Origin: Streptomyces sp. CB01635
GTDB lineage: Bacteria; Actinomycetota; Actinomycetes; Streptomycetales; Streptomycetaceae
Direction: 5' to 3'
Assembly: GCF_002803065.1 (NCBI RefSeq)
Contig: NZ_NNBL01000002.1
Location: forward strand, 434,001 to 498,000
DNA: 64,000 nt
This document shows, piece by piece, positions 8,353-15,843 of the stretch. The first letter of the stretch is position 1. Each line of letters opens with the position of its first letter. Both the position numbers and the translations under genes were made by a program. The notes below the pieces were generated by a model. The model did not search any database. It saw only the letters and a program-made list of their open reading frames with translations, and had not been told where the DNA came from.

Positions 8353-9111
8353 ATGGTCACCGGATCGCTCCCCAACTCCCGCACCGAACCCGACGGTTCG
8401 GCCGTCGTCCGGGTGCTCAGCTACAACATCCGCTCGATGCGCGACGACACCGCCGCGCTCGCCCGCGTCATCGCGGCCTGCGCCCCCGACCTGGTCCTGA
8501 TCCAGGAGGCGCCCCGCTTCTTCCGCTGGCGCAAGAAGCTCGCCCGGCTCGCGGCCGCCTCGGACCTGGTGATCCTCTCGGGCGGCGCGAGTGCGGCGGG
8601 CCCGGCGCTGCTCTGCTCCCTGCGCGCCACCGTCGAACGCACCGAGGACGTCCTGCTGCCCCTCACCCCCGGTCTGCACCGGCGCGGCTTCGCGACGGCC
8701 GTCGTCCGCTTCGGCGGTGCCAGGATCGGCGTACTGAGCTGCCATCTGAGCCTGCACAAGGACGAGCGGTACGCGCAGGGCGGGATGCTCCTCGACCGGC
8801 TCGCGGCGCTCGGTGTCGACCACGCCGTCGCGGGCGGTGACCTGAACGAACGCCCCAGTGGCCGCACGTTCCGACGTCTTGCGGAGGCTCTTCAGGACGG
8901 CTGGACCACGAAGCCGTGGCTCGGCGAGTACACCTCGACGCCGTCCGACCCGCATCAGCGCATCGACGCGATCCTCGCGACACAGGGCGTCGAGGTCCTC
9001 GGCTGTGGGGTCCCGGTGGGCATGCCGGGGGTGAGCGAGGACGACCTGAGGGCGGCCACGGACCATCTGCCGGTCCTGGCCGCCCTCAGGGTTCCTGCCG
9101 CCCGGGGCTGA
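8353..9111 (+). CDS. Endonuclease/exonuclease/phosphatase (EEP) family protein
   Basis: A 252-residue member of the EEP (DNase I-like) superfamily. The fold motifs appear in order: LSYNIRSM with the N ligand near residue 22, LIQEAP with the metal-binding glutamate near 50, SCHLSLH, GGDLNERP (D and N of the catalytic pocket) and a final ATDHLPVLA with the catalytic histidine. It could cleave nucleic acid, a sugar phosphate or a phospholipid headgroup. There is no signal peptide or transmembrane helix, so it acts in the cytoplasm. The ATG at 8353 is preceded by a TATCTT hexamer 7 bases upstream and no ribosome site; an in-frame TTG at 8344 lies inside that element and is less likely. Confidence 0.83.
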   Translation: MVTGSLPNSRTEPDGSAVVRVLSYNIRSMRDDTAALARVIAACAPDLVLIQEAPRFFRWRKKLARLAAASDLVILSGGASAAGPALLCSLRATVERTEDVLLPLTPGLHRRGFATAVVRFGGARIGVLSCHLSLHKDERYAQGGMLLDRLAALGVDHAVAGGDLNERPSGRTFRRLAEALQDGWTTKPWLGEYTSTPSDPHQRIDAILATQGVEVLGCGVPVGMPGVSEDDLRAATDHLPVLAALRVPAARG

Positions 9112-9117
9112 CGCGGG

Positions 9118-9819
9118 TCAGACGACCGCGCCGCGCCCCGGATCGTCGTCGTCATCGTCGCCCTGCATGCGCATCACGAGCGTGCCGAAGCCGCCGAGAA
9201 AGCCACCGACGCAGACCGTCGTGAGCCACCACGTCATCTGCCAGCCGAGCAGCACGGCCAGCAGCATCAGGACCGGGCCGCCGATCACGGCGAGCCAGGC
9301 GAACTTGGCGGTGACGTCTGCCTCGGGCAGCGGCGGGGGCTCCGGGGGCACGAAGTGGCCCTCTTCGTCGGCGTCGCTGTCCGACGGCTCGGACGGCGCG
9401 TAGTCGCGGGGGCCGCCGACGCCGGGTGCGAAGGAGACAGAGGAGCCGAGCGGCGTCGCGGGCTTGCCGGTCTTGCCGGCGCCCGGCTCCGAGCTGTTCG
9501 TCTCCGAACCGTTCGTCTCGGAGCCGTCCGTATCCAGGTCGGGCAGGGCCAGGTCCTCGATCGGCTTGAACGGCCTGGCGCCCGGCGGGTCCGGCGGCTC
9601 CGTGCCGTACCCGGCGACGATGGCGGCCCAGACGGCGTCCTCGTCCACGGGCTCGCCGGCGTCCCCGGCTCCCGCGGCTGCTTCTGCGGGGAGCTGCTGT
9701 TCCTTGCCGAGCTGCGCCGGACCGGGCAGCGCCGTGCCCGACGCCGAGGTCTCGGCGGACGCGTCCTCCGGCTCGCGGCTCTCGTCGCCGGCGGGCTCAC
9801 GTCGGTCCTGCTCAGCCAC
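9118..9819 (-). CDS. Conserved hypothetical protein with acidic N-terminus and two C-terminal membrane helices
   Basis: A 233-residue protein I do not recognise beyond the Streptomyces hypothetical family. Residues 1-165 are acidic, proline-rich and probably disordered, with a short conserved-looking block VWAAIVAGYG and PFKPIEDLALPDLD. Two hydrophobic segments follow (FAWLAVIGGPVLMLLAVLLG and a second of about 20 residues), then a hexa-aspartate tail. It starts at GTG 9819, whose first bases overlap the stop codon of the upstream hydrolase gene by 8 bp, so translation is probably coupled. The stop is 6 bases from the convergent EEP gene stop. No function can be proposed beyond membrane attachment. 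Confidence 0.72.
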   Translation of the reverse strand: MAEQDRREPAGDESREPEDASAETSASGTALPGPAQLGKEQQLPAEAAAGAGDAGEPVDEDAVWAAIVAGYGTEPPDPPGARPFKPIEDLALPDLDTDGSETNGSETNSSEPGAGKTGKPATPLGSSVSFAPGVGGPRDYAPSEPSDSDADEEGHFVPPEPPPLPEADVTAKFAWLAVIGGPVLMLLAVLLGWQMTWWLTTVCVGGFLGGFGTLVMRMQGDDDDDDPGRGAVV

Positions 9820-10591
9820 CGGTGGCCGTCCCTTCCTTACCGACACTGGGCGCGAGCCGGCCGATGAACGCAAAGCTCTCGTCGAAGATCCGGTCCGCGT
9901 CATGGTCCAACGTCGCGACGTGGTAGCTCTGTTCCAGCAGGATCTCCTCGACGTCCGTGGACGAGATCCTGCTGAGGACGCGCGCCGAGTCGACGGGCGG
10001 CACGACATGGTCCTGGGTGCTGTGCAGAACCACCAACGGCTGTGTCACCTGCGGCAGTTCACGGTCGACGATGCGGAAGAAGTTCCGCAGGGAGTGCGCG
10101 GCGTGCAGCGGCACCCGGTCGTACCCGATCTCCGTCGAGCCCTCCTTCGCGATGTCGCTGGCGATCCCCTTCGTCGTGCGCACGAGGTGCCGGGCCACCG
10201 GGAGGGCGTGCGCGGCGAGGCCGTGCACCTTGTTCCCCGGGTTCACCAGGACCAGGCCCGCCACCTCGTCCCCGTGCTTGGCCGCGAGCCGCAGCGCGAG
10301 GGCGGCGCCCATCGACAGGCCGAAGACGAAGACCTGGGAGCACCGGTCCCGCAGCTCGCGCAGGGCGCGGTCCACCTCCGCGTACCAGTCCTGCCAGCCG
10401 GTGACCTGCATGTCCTCCCAGCGCGTGCCATGACCGGGCAGCAGGGGGAGCGAGACGGTGAGGCCGCGCTCGGCGAGGTACTCCGCCCAGGGGCGCAGCG
10501 ACTGGGGGGAACCGGTGAAACCGTGACAGAGGAGGACGCCGACCTCGCCGCCCTCGTGGCGGTACGGCTCGGCTCCAGGAATGACCGGCAC
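9812..10591 (-). CDS. Alpha/beta hydrolase, carboxylesterase/monoacylglycerol-lipase type
   Basis: A 259-residue alpha/beta hydrolase similar in layout to the Est30-type carboxylesterases. The oxyanion motif CHGFTGSP is near residue 23, the nucleophile serine is in GLSMG, the acid in STQDHVV and the histidine in the SYHVATLDHD block, so the catalytic triad is complete. There is no signal peptide, so it acts in the cytoplasm, probably on short-chain or monoacyl esters. It is the first gene of a two-gene minus-strand unit with the overlapping hypothetical membrane protein, and is divergent from the plsC-like gene, which makes a lipid-turnover role reasonable. Confidence 0.85.
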   Translation of the reverse strand: MPVIPGAEPYRHEGGEVGVLLCHGFTGSPQSLRPWAEYLAERGLTVSLPLLPGHGTRWEDMQVTGWQDWYAEVDRALRELRDRCSQVFVFGLSMGAALALRLAAKHGDEVAGLVLVNPGNKVHGLAAHALPVARHLVRTTKGIASDIAKEGSTEIGYDRVPLHAAHSLRNFFRIVDRELPQVTQPLVVLHSTQDHVVPPVDSARVLSRISSTDVEEILLEQSYHVATLDHDADRIFDESFAFIGRLAPSVGKEGTATGG

Positions 10592-10740
10592 CTTCGGTCT
10601 CCTGTTCGTGAGAGGGGATTGCCCAGGACTGCGGGGTGTACTTCACCGTACGCGACCGCGCTGACACCGACCAGGGCCGTCGGGCCCCCGGCCTGCGGCG
10701 CGGGTTAAGGTCTGAGCCACGCACAAGGGAAGGCAGTGGG

Positions 10741-11532
10741 TTGATCTACGGCGCAATGAAGGTGGCCATCGGAGGGCCGCTGAAGCTCGGCTTCAGGCCC
10801 TGGGTGGAGGGCCTCGAGAACATTCCCGCCGAGGGTCCCGCCATCCTGGCCAGCAACCACCTGTCCTTCTCGGACTCCTTCTTCCTCCCGGCGGTGCTCG
10901 ACCGCAAGGTCACCTTCATCGCGAAGGCCGAGTACTTCACGACACCTGGGGTGAAGGGCAAGCTCACGGCCGCGTTCTTCAAGGGCGTCGGCCAGCTCCC
11001 CGTGGACCGCTCCGGTTCGCGCGGCGCGGGAGAGGCCGCCATCAAGAGCGGCATCGAGGTCCTGGAGCGAGGCGAGCTGTTCGGTATCTACCCGGAGGGC
11101 ACCCGCTCGCCCGACGCCCGCCTGTACCGCGGCAAGCCCGGTGGCCTCGCGCGCGTGGCGCTCGCCACCGGCGCGCCCGTCATCCCGGTCGCGATGATCG
11201 ACACCGAGAAGATCCAGCCCCCCGGCAAGGTATTGCCCAAGCTGATGCGTCCCGGCATCCGCATCGGCAAGCCCCTCGACTTCGGCCGCTACCAGGGCAT
11301 GGAGCACGACCGGTTCGTGCTGCGGGCCCTGACCGACGAGGTCATGTACGAGATCATGAAACTCTCCGGCCAGGAGTACGTCGACATGTACGCGACCGCC
11401 GCCAAGCGGCAGATCGCGGATGCGGCGAAGGCCGAGGCCAAGGCGGAGAAGGAAGCCAGGGCCGAGAAAGAGGCCGCGGAGAAGGAAGCCGGGGAGAACA
11501 AGGGCGGCGGCACGGAACGGCCGGCCTCCTAG
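10741..11532 (+). CDS. PlsC-type 1-acylglycerol-3-phosphate acyltransferase
   Basis: A 263-residue lysophospholipid acyltransferase. The catalytic HX4D motif NHLSFSD has H40 and D45, and the glycerol-phosphate-binding motif YPEGTRSPD follows about 75 residues later, with the VPVAMI motif IV after it. It transfers an acyl group to lysophosphatidic acid or a related acceptor at the inner membrane face. The TTG at 10741 is the chosen start because AAGGGAAGG lies 7 bases upstream. The last 45 residues are an Ala/Lys/Glu-rich charged tail typical of streptomycete paralogues. M. tuberculosis has a PlsC-type gene (Rv2182c) in the corresponding neighbourhood. Confidence 0.87.
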   Translation: MIYGAMKVAIGGPLKLGFRPWVEGLENIPAEGPAILASNHLSFSDSFFLPAVLDRKVTFIAKAEYFTTPGVKGKLTAAFFKGVGQLPVDRSGSRGAGEAAIKSGIEVLERGELFGIYPEGTRSPDARLYRGKPGGLARVALATGAPVIPVAMIDTEKIQPPGKVLPKLMRPGIRIGKPLDFGRYQGMEHDRFVLRALTDEVMYEIMKLSGQEYVDMYATAAKRQIADAAKAEAKAEKEARAEKEAAEKEAGENKGGGTERPAS

Positions 11533-11589
11533 CGGCGTCGTCGTTCTGAGAGCGGTCGTTGCGGGAGCGGTGGTTCGGGGGGTGGGTGC

Positions 11590-12819
11590 GTGGCCAGGCG
11601 TGAGCGCGTGATGAGGATGTCCGTCGAGCAGCCGCTGTGGCGCGCGCTGACGGCGTACCGGCTGCTGACGATGCTGTACGCGATCGGCCTCTTCGCCACC
11701 GAGCAGGACAGGTTCGTACGCCCCTGGGTGGCGATCGGCTACTTCGCGGTCCTCGTCGTATGGACCCTGGCCACCCTGCCGCGCGTCGCGAACGCCGCGA
11801 GCTGCACCAAGCGCTTCCTCACCGTCGACCTGATCGTCGCGCTCGTCGGCATCCTGCTCACCCCTCTCGCCGTCGGGCACAGCGGGATCGTTGCGGGCGG
11901 TCCGACCCTGCCGTCGATCTGGACGGCCGGCGCGGTCCTCGCGTACGCGGTCAAGGGCGGCTGGCGGTGGGCGGCGTTCGCCTCGCTGCTCGTCGGCGTC
12001 GCGAACGTGCTGCAGCGCGGCGCCTTCAGCCGCGACACGCTCCACAACGTCCTGCTCGTGTGCATCGCGTCGATCGCCATCGGCTACGTCGTCGAGGTGG
12101 CCCGCGCCTCCGAGCGCACCCTCGCCCGGGCTCTGGAGATCGAGGCGGCCACCCGCGAGCGGGAGCGGCTCGCCCGCGACATCCACGACGGAGTGCTCCA
12201 GGTCCTCGCCATGGTGCAGCGCCGCGGCACCGCCCTGGGCGGCGAGGCCGCCGAGCTCGGCAGGATGGCCGGCGAGCAGGAGGTGGCCCTGCGGACCCTG
12301 GTCGCCGGCGGTCTCGTGCCCGCCTCGCGCGCCTCAGAGGACGCCTCGCAGGGTGCGCTCGTACGGGCCGTGGAGGAGCCGGACGAGCTGCCCGACACCT
12401 CGGCGCCCAGCGATCTGAGGTCGCTGCTCGCGCCGCACGCCGGGGCGCGGGTGAGCTTCGCCGAGCCGGGCGCCCCGGTGTTCCTCGCGCCGGTCGCGGC
12501 GAAGGAACTCGCGGCGGCTGTCAGCGCCGCCCTGGACAATGTGCGCAGGCACGCGGGGACGGACGCCCGGGCCTGGATCCTCGTCGAGGACGAGCCCGAC
12601 GCGGTGATCGTGACGGTGCGGGACGACGGACCCGGCATCCCGGAAGGGCGTCTCGCGCAGGCCGAGGGGGAGGGGCGGCTCGGCGTCGCCCAGTCCATCC
12701 GCGGCCGGCTGCGGGACATCGGCGGCACCGCCGAGCTGATCTCGGTCCCGGGACAGGGCACCGAGGTCGAACTGAGAGTTCCGAAGGTTTCACGGGGGAA
12801 GGCGGGATCGGGAAGATGA
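11590..12819 (+). CDS. macS: MacS-like sensor histidine kinase
   Basis: About 409 residues. The N-terminal 180 carry five or six hydrophobic segments (membrane sensor without an obvious extracytoplasmic domain), followed by a HisKA_3 dimerisation box RDIHDGVLQ with the phospho-acceptor H199, and a C-terminal HATPase domain with N box near LDNVRRHAG and DDGPGIP. It belongs to the NarX/DesK group. The start could be GTG 11590 (weak G-rich ribosome site), ATG 11611 or ATG 11617. The stop overlaps the response regulator ATG by 4 bp. I recognise the pair as MacRS, reported to control membrane and morphogenesis genes in S. coelicolor; the identification is from memory. Confidence 0.8.
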   Translation: MARRERVMRMSVEQPLWRALTAYRLLTMLYAIGLFATEQDRFVRPWVAIGYFAVLVVWTLATLPRVANAASCTKRFLTVDLIVALVGILLTPLAVGHSGIVAGGPTLPSIWTAGAVLAYAVKGGWRWAAFASLLVGVANVLQRGAFSRDTLHNVLLVCIASIAIGYVVEVARASERTLARALEIEAATRERERLARDIHDGVLQVLAMVQRRGTALGGEAAELGRMAGEQEVALRTLVAGGLVPASRASEDASQGALVRAVEEPDELPDTSAPSDLRSLLAPHAGARVSFAEPGAPVFLAPVAAKELAAAVSAALDNVRRHAGTDARAWILVEDEPDAVIVTVRDDGPGIPEGRLAQAEGEGRLGVAQSIRGRLRDIGGTAELISVPGQGTEVELRVPKVSRGKAGSGR

Positions 12820-13511
12820 CCGAGCAGCAGCGGGAAGGCGCCGCCGCAGGCGCGATCAGGGTCATGGTGGTCGACGACCATCCGATGTGGCGCGACGCCG
12901 TCGCGAGGGACCTCGCCGAGGCGGGCTTCGACGTGGTGGCCACCGCGGGCGACGGCGAGCAGGCGGTGCGCCGGGCCGGCGCCGCCGCACCCGACGTCCT
13001 CGTACTCGACCTGAACCTGCCGAAGAAGCCCGGCGTCCAGGTCTGCAAGGAACTCGTAGGCGCCAACCCTGCCCTGCGCGTCCTCGTCCTGTCGGCGAGC
13101 GGGGAACACGCCGATGTCCTGGAGGCGGTGAAGTCCGGAGCCACCGGCTATCTGCTGAAGTCGGCGTCCACCGAGGAGCTGACCGACGCGGTGCGCCGCA
13201 CGGCGGCAGGCGACCCCGTCTTCACCCCGGGGCTCGCGGGCCTCGTCCTCGGCGAGTACCGCCGTCTGGCATCCGAGCCCGCGCCCGCCGCGGGCGCCGG
13301 TGAGCCCAAGGCACCGCAGCTCACCGAGCGCGAGACCGAGGTCCTGCGCCTGGTCGCCAAGGGTCTGAGCTACAAGCAGATCGCCGAGCGGCTCGTCATC
13401 TCGCACCGCACCGTGCAGAACCATGTGCAGAACACCCTGGGCAAGCTTCAGCTGCACAACCGCGTTGAGCTGGTCCGGTACGCCATCGAGCGCGGCCTCG
13501 ACGAGGCGTGA
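12816..13511 (+). CDS. macR: MacR-like NarL/FixJ response regulator
   Basis: A 231-residue two-domain regulator. The receiver has acidic residues D20/D21, the phosphorylated D65 in VLDLNLP, a conserved Ser/Thr in LSAS and K in the YLLKSAS block. A 25-residue Ala/Pro linker leads to a LuxR-type helix-turn-helix (LTERETEVLRLVAKGLSYKQIAERL and the recognition helix HRTVQNHV). ATG 12816 overlaps the kinase stop in an ATGA. It would be phosphorylated by the kinase upstream and bind DNA as a dimer. A weak match to the MacR site as I remember it is present upstream of the DUF4126 gene elsewhere in this window. Confidence 0.85.
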   Translation: MTEQQREGAAAGAIRVMVVDDHPMWRDAVARDLAEAGFDVVATAGDGEQAVRRAGAAAPDVLVLDLNLPKKPGVQVCKELVGANPALRVLVLSASGEHADVLEAVKSGATGYLLKSASTEELTDAVRRTAAGDPVFTPGLAGLVLGEYRRLASEPAPAAGAGEPKAPQLTERETEVLRLVAKGLSYKQIAERLVISHRTVQNHVQNTLGKLQLHNRVELVRYAIERGLDEA

Positions 13512-13662
13512 TCGCCCCCGCGGTCTCCTGAACGATCACCACACAAAGGTCAACTCCCTCACTCTTCAATGGAATTCACCCTTCGCGTGCTGCCGAAGTG
13601 ACATGGATCACTATTAGCGTGGCCCGTGTCAGCTCACAGTGCTGTGGCGAAGGGACATTTCC

Positions 13663-14691
13663 ATGCGGGTCGGAGTACTGACCGGAGGCGGCGACTGCCC
13701 CGGACTCAACGCCGTCATCCGGGGCATCGTCCGCAAGGGCGTGCAGGAGTACGGCTATGACTTCGTCGGCTTCCGGGACGGCTGGCGCGGGCCGGTCGAA
13801 GGCGACACCGTAAGGCTCGACATCCCGGCCGTCCGCGGCATCCTGCCCCGCGGCGGCACCATCCTCGGCTCCTCGCGCACCAACCCCCTCAAGGTCGAGA
13901 ACGGCATCCGCCGTATCAAGGAGACCCTCGCAAAGGAGGAGGTCGAGGCACTCATCGCGATCGGCGGCGAGGACACCCTCGGCGTCGCCGCGCGCCTCAC
14001 CGACGAGTACGGCGTGCCCGTCGTCGGCGTGCCGAAGACCATCGACAACGACCTGTCCGCCACCGACTACACCTTCGGCTTCGACACCGCCGTCGGCATC
14101 GCGACCGAGGCCATCGACCGGCTGCACACCACCGCCGAGTCCCATATGCGGGTCCTGGTCTGCGAGGTCATGGGCCGCCACGCGGGCTGGATCGCGCTCC
14201 ACTCCGGCCTCGCGGGCGGCGCCAACGTCATCCTCATCCCCGAGCAGCGCTTCGACGTCGATCAGGTCTGCGCCTGGGTGACCTCCCGCTTCAAGGCCTC
14301 GTACGCCCCGATCGTCGTCATCGCCGAGGGCGCCATGCCCAAGGACGGGCAGATGGTCCTCAAGGACGGGACGCTCGACTCGTTCGGGCACGTCCGCCTC
14401 TCCGGAGTCGGCGAATGGCTGGCCAAGGAGGTCGAGCGGCGCACCGGCAAGGAGGCGAGGACCACGGTCCTCGGCCACATCCAGCGCGGTGGCACCCCCA
14501 GCGCCTTCGACCGCTGGCTCGCCACCCGCTTCGGGCTGCACGCCATCGAGGCCGTGCGCGACCGCGACTTCGGGAAGATGGTCGCGCTGCGCGGCACGGA
14601 CATCGTCCGGGTGCCGATCGCGGAGGCGACCGCCCGTCTGAAGACCGTGGATCCGGCGCTGTACGAGGAGGTCGGGGTCTTCTTCGGCTGA
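13663..14691 (+). CDS. pfkA: 6-phosphofructokinase (phosphoryl donor uncertain)
   Basis: A 342-residue PFK that phosphorylates fructose 6-phosphate, the committed glycolytic step. The motifs are GGGDCPGLNA at the N-terminus, GGEDTLG (101-107), PKTIDND (124-130) and MGRHAGW. The positions that separate ATP- from PPi-dependent enzymes carry D104 and K125, the combination normally linked to PPi use, yet an S. coelicolor enzyme of this clade was described as ATP-dependent. The donor therefore cannot be decided here. ATG 13663 has AAGGGA upstream; an upstream ATG at 13639 in the same frame is less likely. Streptomycetes usually carry several pfkA paralogues, so the copy number is not given. Confidence 0.9.
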   Translation: MRVGVLTGGGDCPGLNAVIRGIVRKGVQEYGYDFVGFRDGWRGPVEGDTVRLDIPAVRGILPRGGTILGSSRTNPLKVENGIRRIKETLAKEEVEALIAIGGEDTLGVAARLTDEYGVPVVGVPKTIDNDLSATDYTFGFDTAVGIATEAIDRLHTTAESHMRVLVCEVMGRHAGWIALHSGLAGGANVILIPEQRFDVDQVCAWVTSRFKASYAPIVVIAEGAMPKDGQMVLKDGTLDSFGHVRLSGVGEWLAKEVERRTGKEARTTVLGHIQRGGTPSAFDRWLATRFGLHAIEAVRDRDFGKMVALRGTDIVRVPIAEATARLKTVDPALYEEVGVFFG

Positions 14692-14838
14692 GGCGCGAGG
14701 CCGCGGTCGGCGCCCTGAGTGACGCCGGGGGTGGGCGGGGCGAGGTCCTCCCCACTCCCGGGTGTCGCGGGGTTGCCCGGCCCGTATATTCGCCATGACC
14801 GGCACACACGACGCGATACGGAAGAAACGGGAGCAGTC

Positions 14839-15843
14839 GTGGAGATCCTCGCATTCGGCGTGCAGTCCGACGAGAAGCCCCTGATGGAGAAGGCGTTCGA
14901 GGGGCATCACGAGGTCCGCTGCCTGGGCGTCTTCCTCAACGAGGACACGGCCCCCATCGCGGCCGGCTACGAGATCATCTCCACCAGCGTCAACGCCACC
15001 CTCAACAACCGCGTCCTGCAGACCCTCGCCGCCGGCGGCACGCAGATGATCGCCCAGCGCTCCACGGGCTTCAACAACATCGACCTGGAGGTCGCCGAGC
15101 GCCTCGGCCTGACCGTCGCCCGCGTCTCGTACTACTCGCCGTACTCCGTCGCCGAGTTCGCCTGGACCCTCGCGATGGCCGTCAACCGCCGTGTCGTCCG
15201 CGCCTCCAACCGCACTCGTGACTTCGACTTCAGGCTCGACGGGCTGATGGGCCGCGACCTGCGCGGCCGCACGGTCGGCGTCCTCGGCACCGGCAAGATC
15301 GGCGAGGCGTTCACCCGGATCGCCCACGGCTTCGGCATGAACCTCCTCGGCTGGGACATCGCCGAGAACCCCGCCTGCGTCGAACTCGGCATGAAGTACG
15401 TCGACAAGGAGCGCCTCTTCACCGATGCCGACCTGATCAGCCTGCACGTACCCCTGCTCCCCGCCACCGAGCACCTCGTCGGCAGCGCGGCCCTGCGCAC
15501 CATGAAGGACGACGCGATCCTCGTGAACTCCAGCCGCGGCGGCCTCATCGACACCAAGGCGCTCGTCTCTGAGCTGCGCGAGGGCCGCTTCACGGGCGTC
15601 GGCCTCGACGTGTACGAGGCCGAGGCCGGGCTCTTCTTCCTCGACAAGTCGCTCGACGTCGTCGAGGACGACACCCTGGCCCGCCTCGTGACCTTCCCGA
15701 ACGTCCTGGTCACGTCGCACCAGGCGTACTACACCGTGGACGCGGTGAACCAGATCATCGAGACCACGGTGGCCAACGTCCTCGACTACCGGGCGGGCCG
15801 GCGCTCCGAGAACGTCCTCGTGCCCTCCGCGCCCAAGAGCTGA
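14839..15843 (+). CDS. ldhA: D-2-hydroxyacid dehydrogenase, D-lactate dehydrogenase type
   Basis: A 334-residue NAD-dependent dehydrogenase of the D-LDH group. The catalytic triad is complete and correctly spaced: R233 in NSSRGG, E262 in DVYEAE and H294 in TSHQAYYT. The Rossmann motif GTGKIG is at 150-155. The block QRSTGFNNID is typical of the E. coli LdhA type, so it should interconvert pyruvate and D-lactate. The start is GTG 14839 with GGGAG upstream; longer ATG-initiated readings add an implausible segment. The 3' end overlaps the convergent anthranilate synthase gene by 58 bp. Confidence 0.88.
   Translation: MEILAFGVQSDEKPLMEKAFEGHHEVRCLGVFLNEDTAPIAAGYEIISTSVNATLNNRVLQTLAAGGTQMIAQRSTGFNNIDLEVAERLGLTVARVSYYSPYSVAEFAWTLAMAVNRRVVRASNRTRDFDFRLDGLMGRDLRGRTVGVLGTGKIGEAFTRIAHGFGMNLLGWDIAENPACVELGMKYVDKERLFTDADLISLHVPLLPATEHLVGSAALRTMKDDAILVNSSRGGLIDTKALVSELREGRFTGVGLDVYEAEAGLFFLDKSLDVVEDDTLARLVTFPNVLVTSHQAYYTVDAVNQIIETTVANVLDYRAGRRSENVLVPSAPKS

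Noticed and set aside
7123..9066. 647-codon minus-strand frame spanning glkA and the EEP gene
   Set aside because: Caused by high G+C; it covers two unrelated genes with strong family motifs on the other strand.
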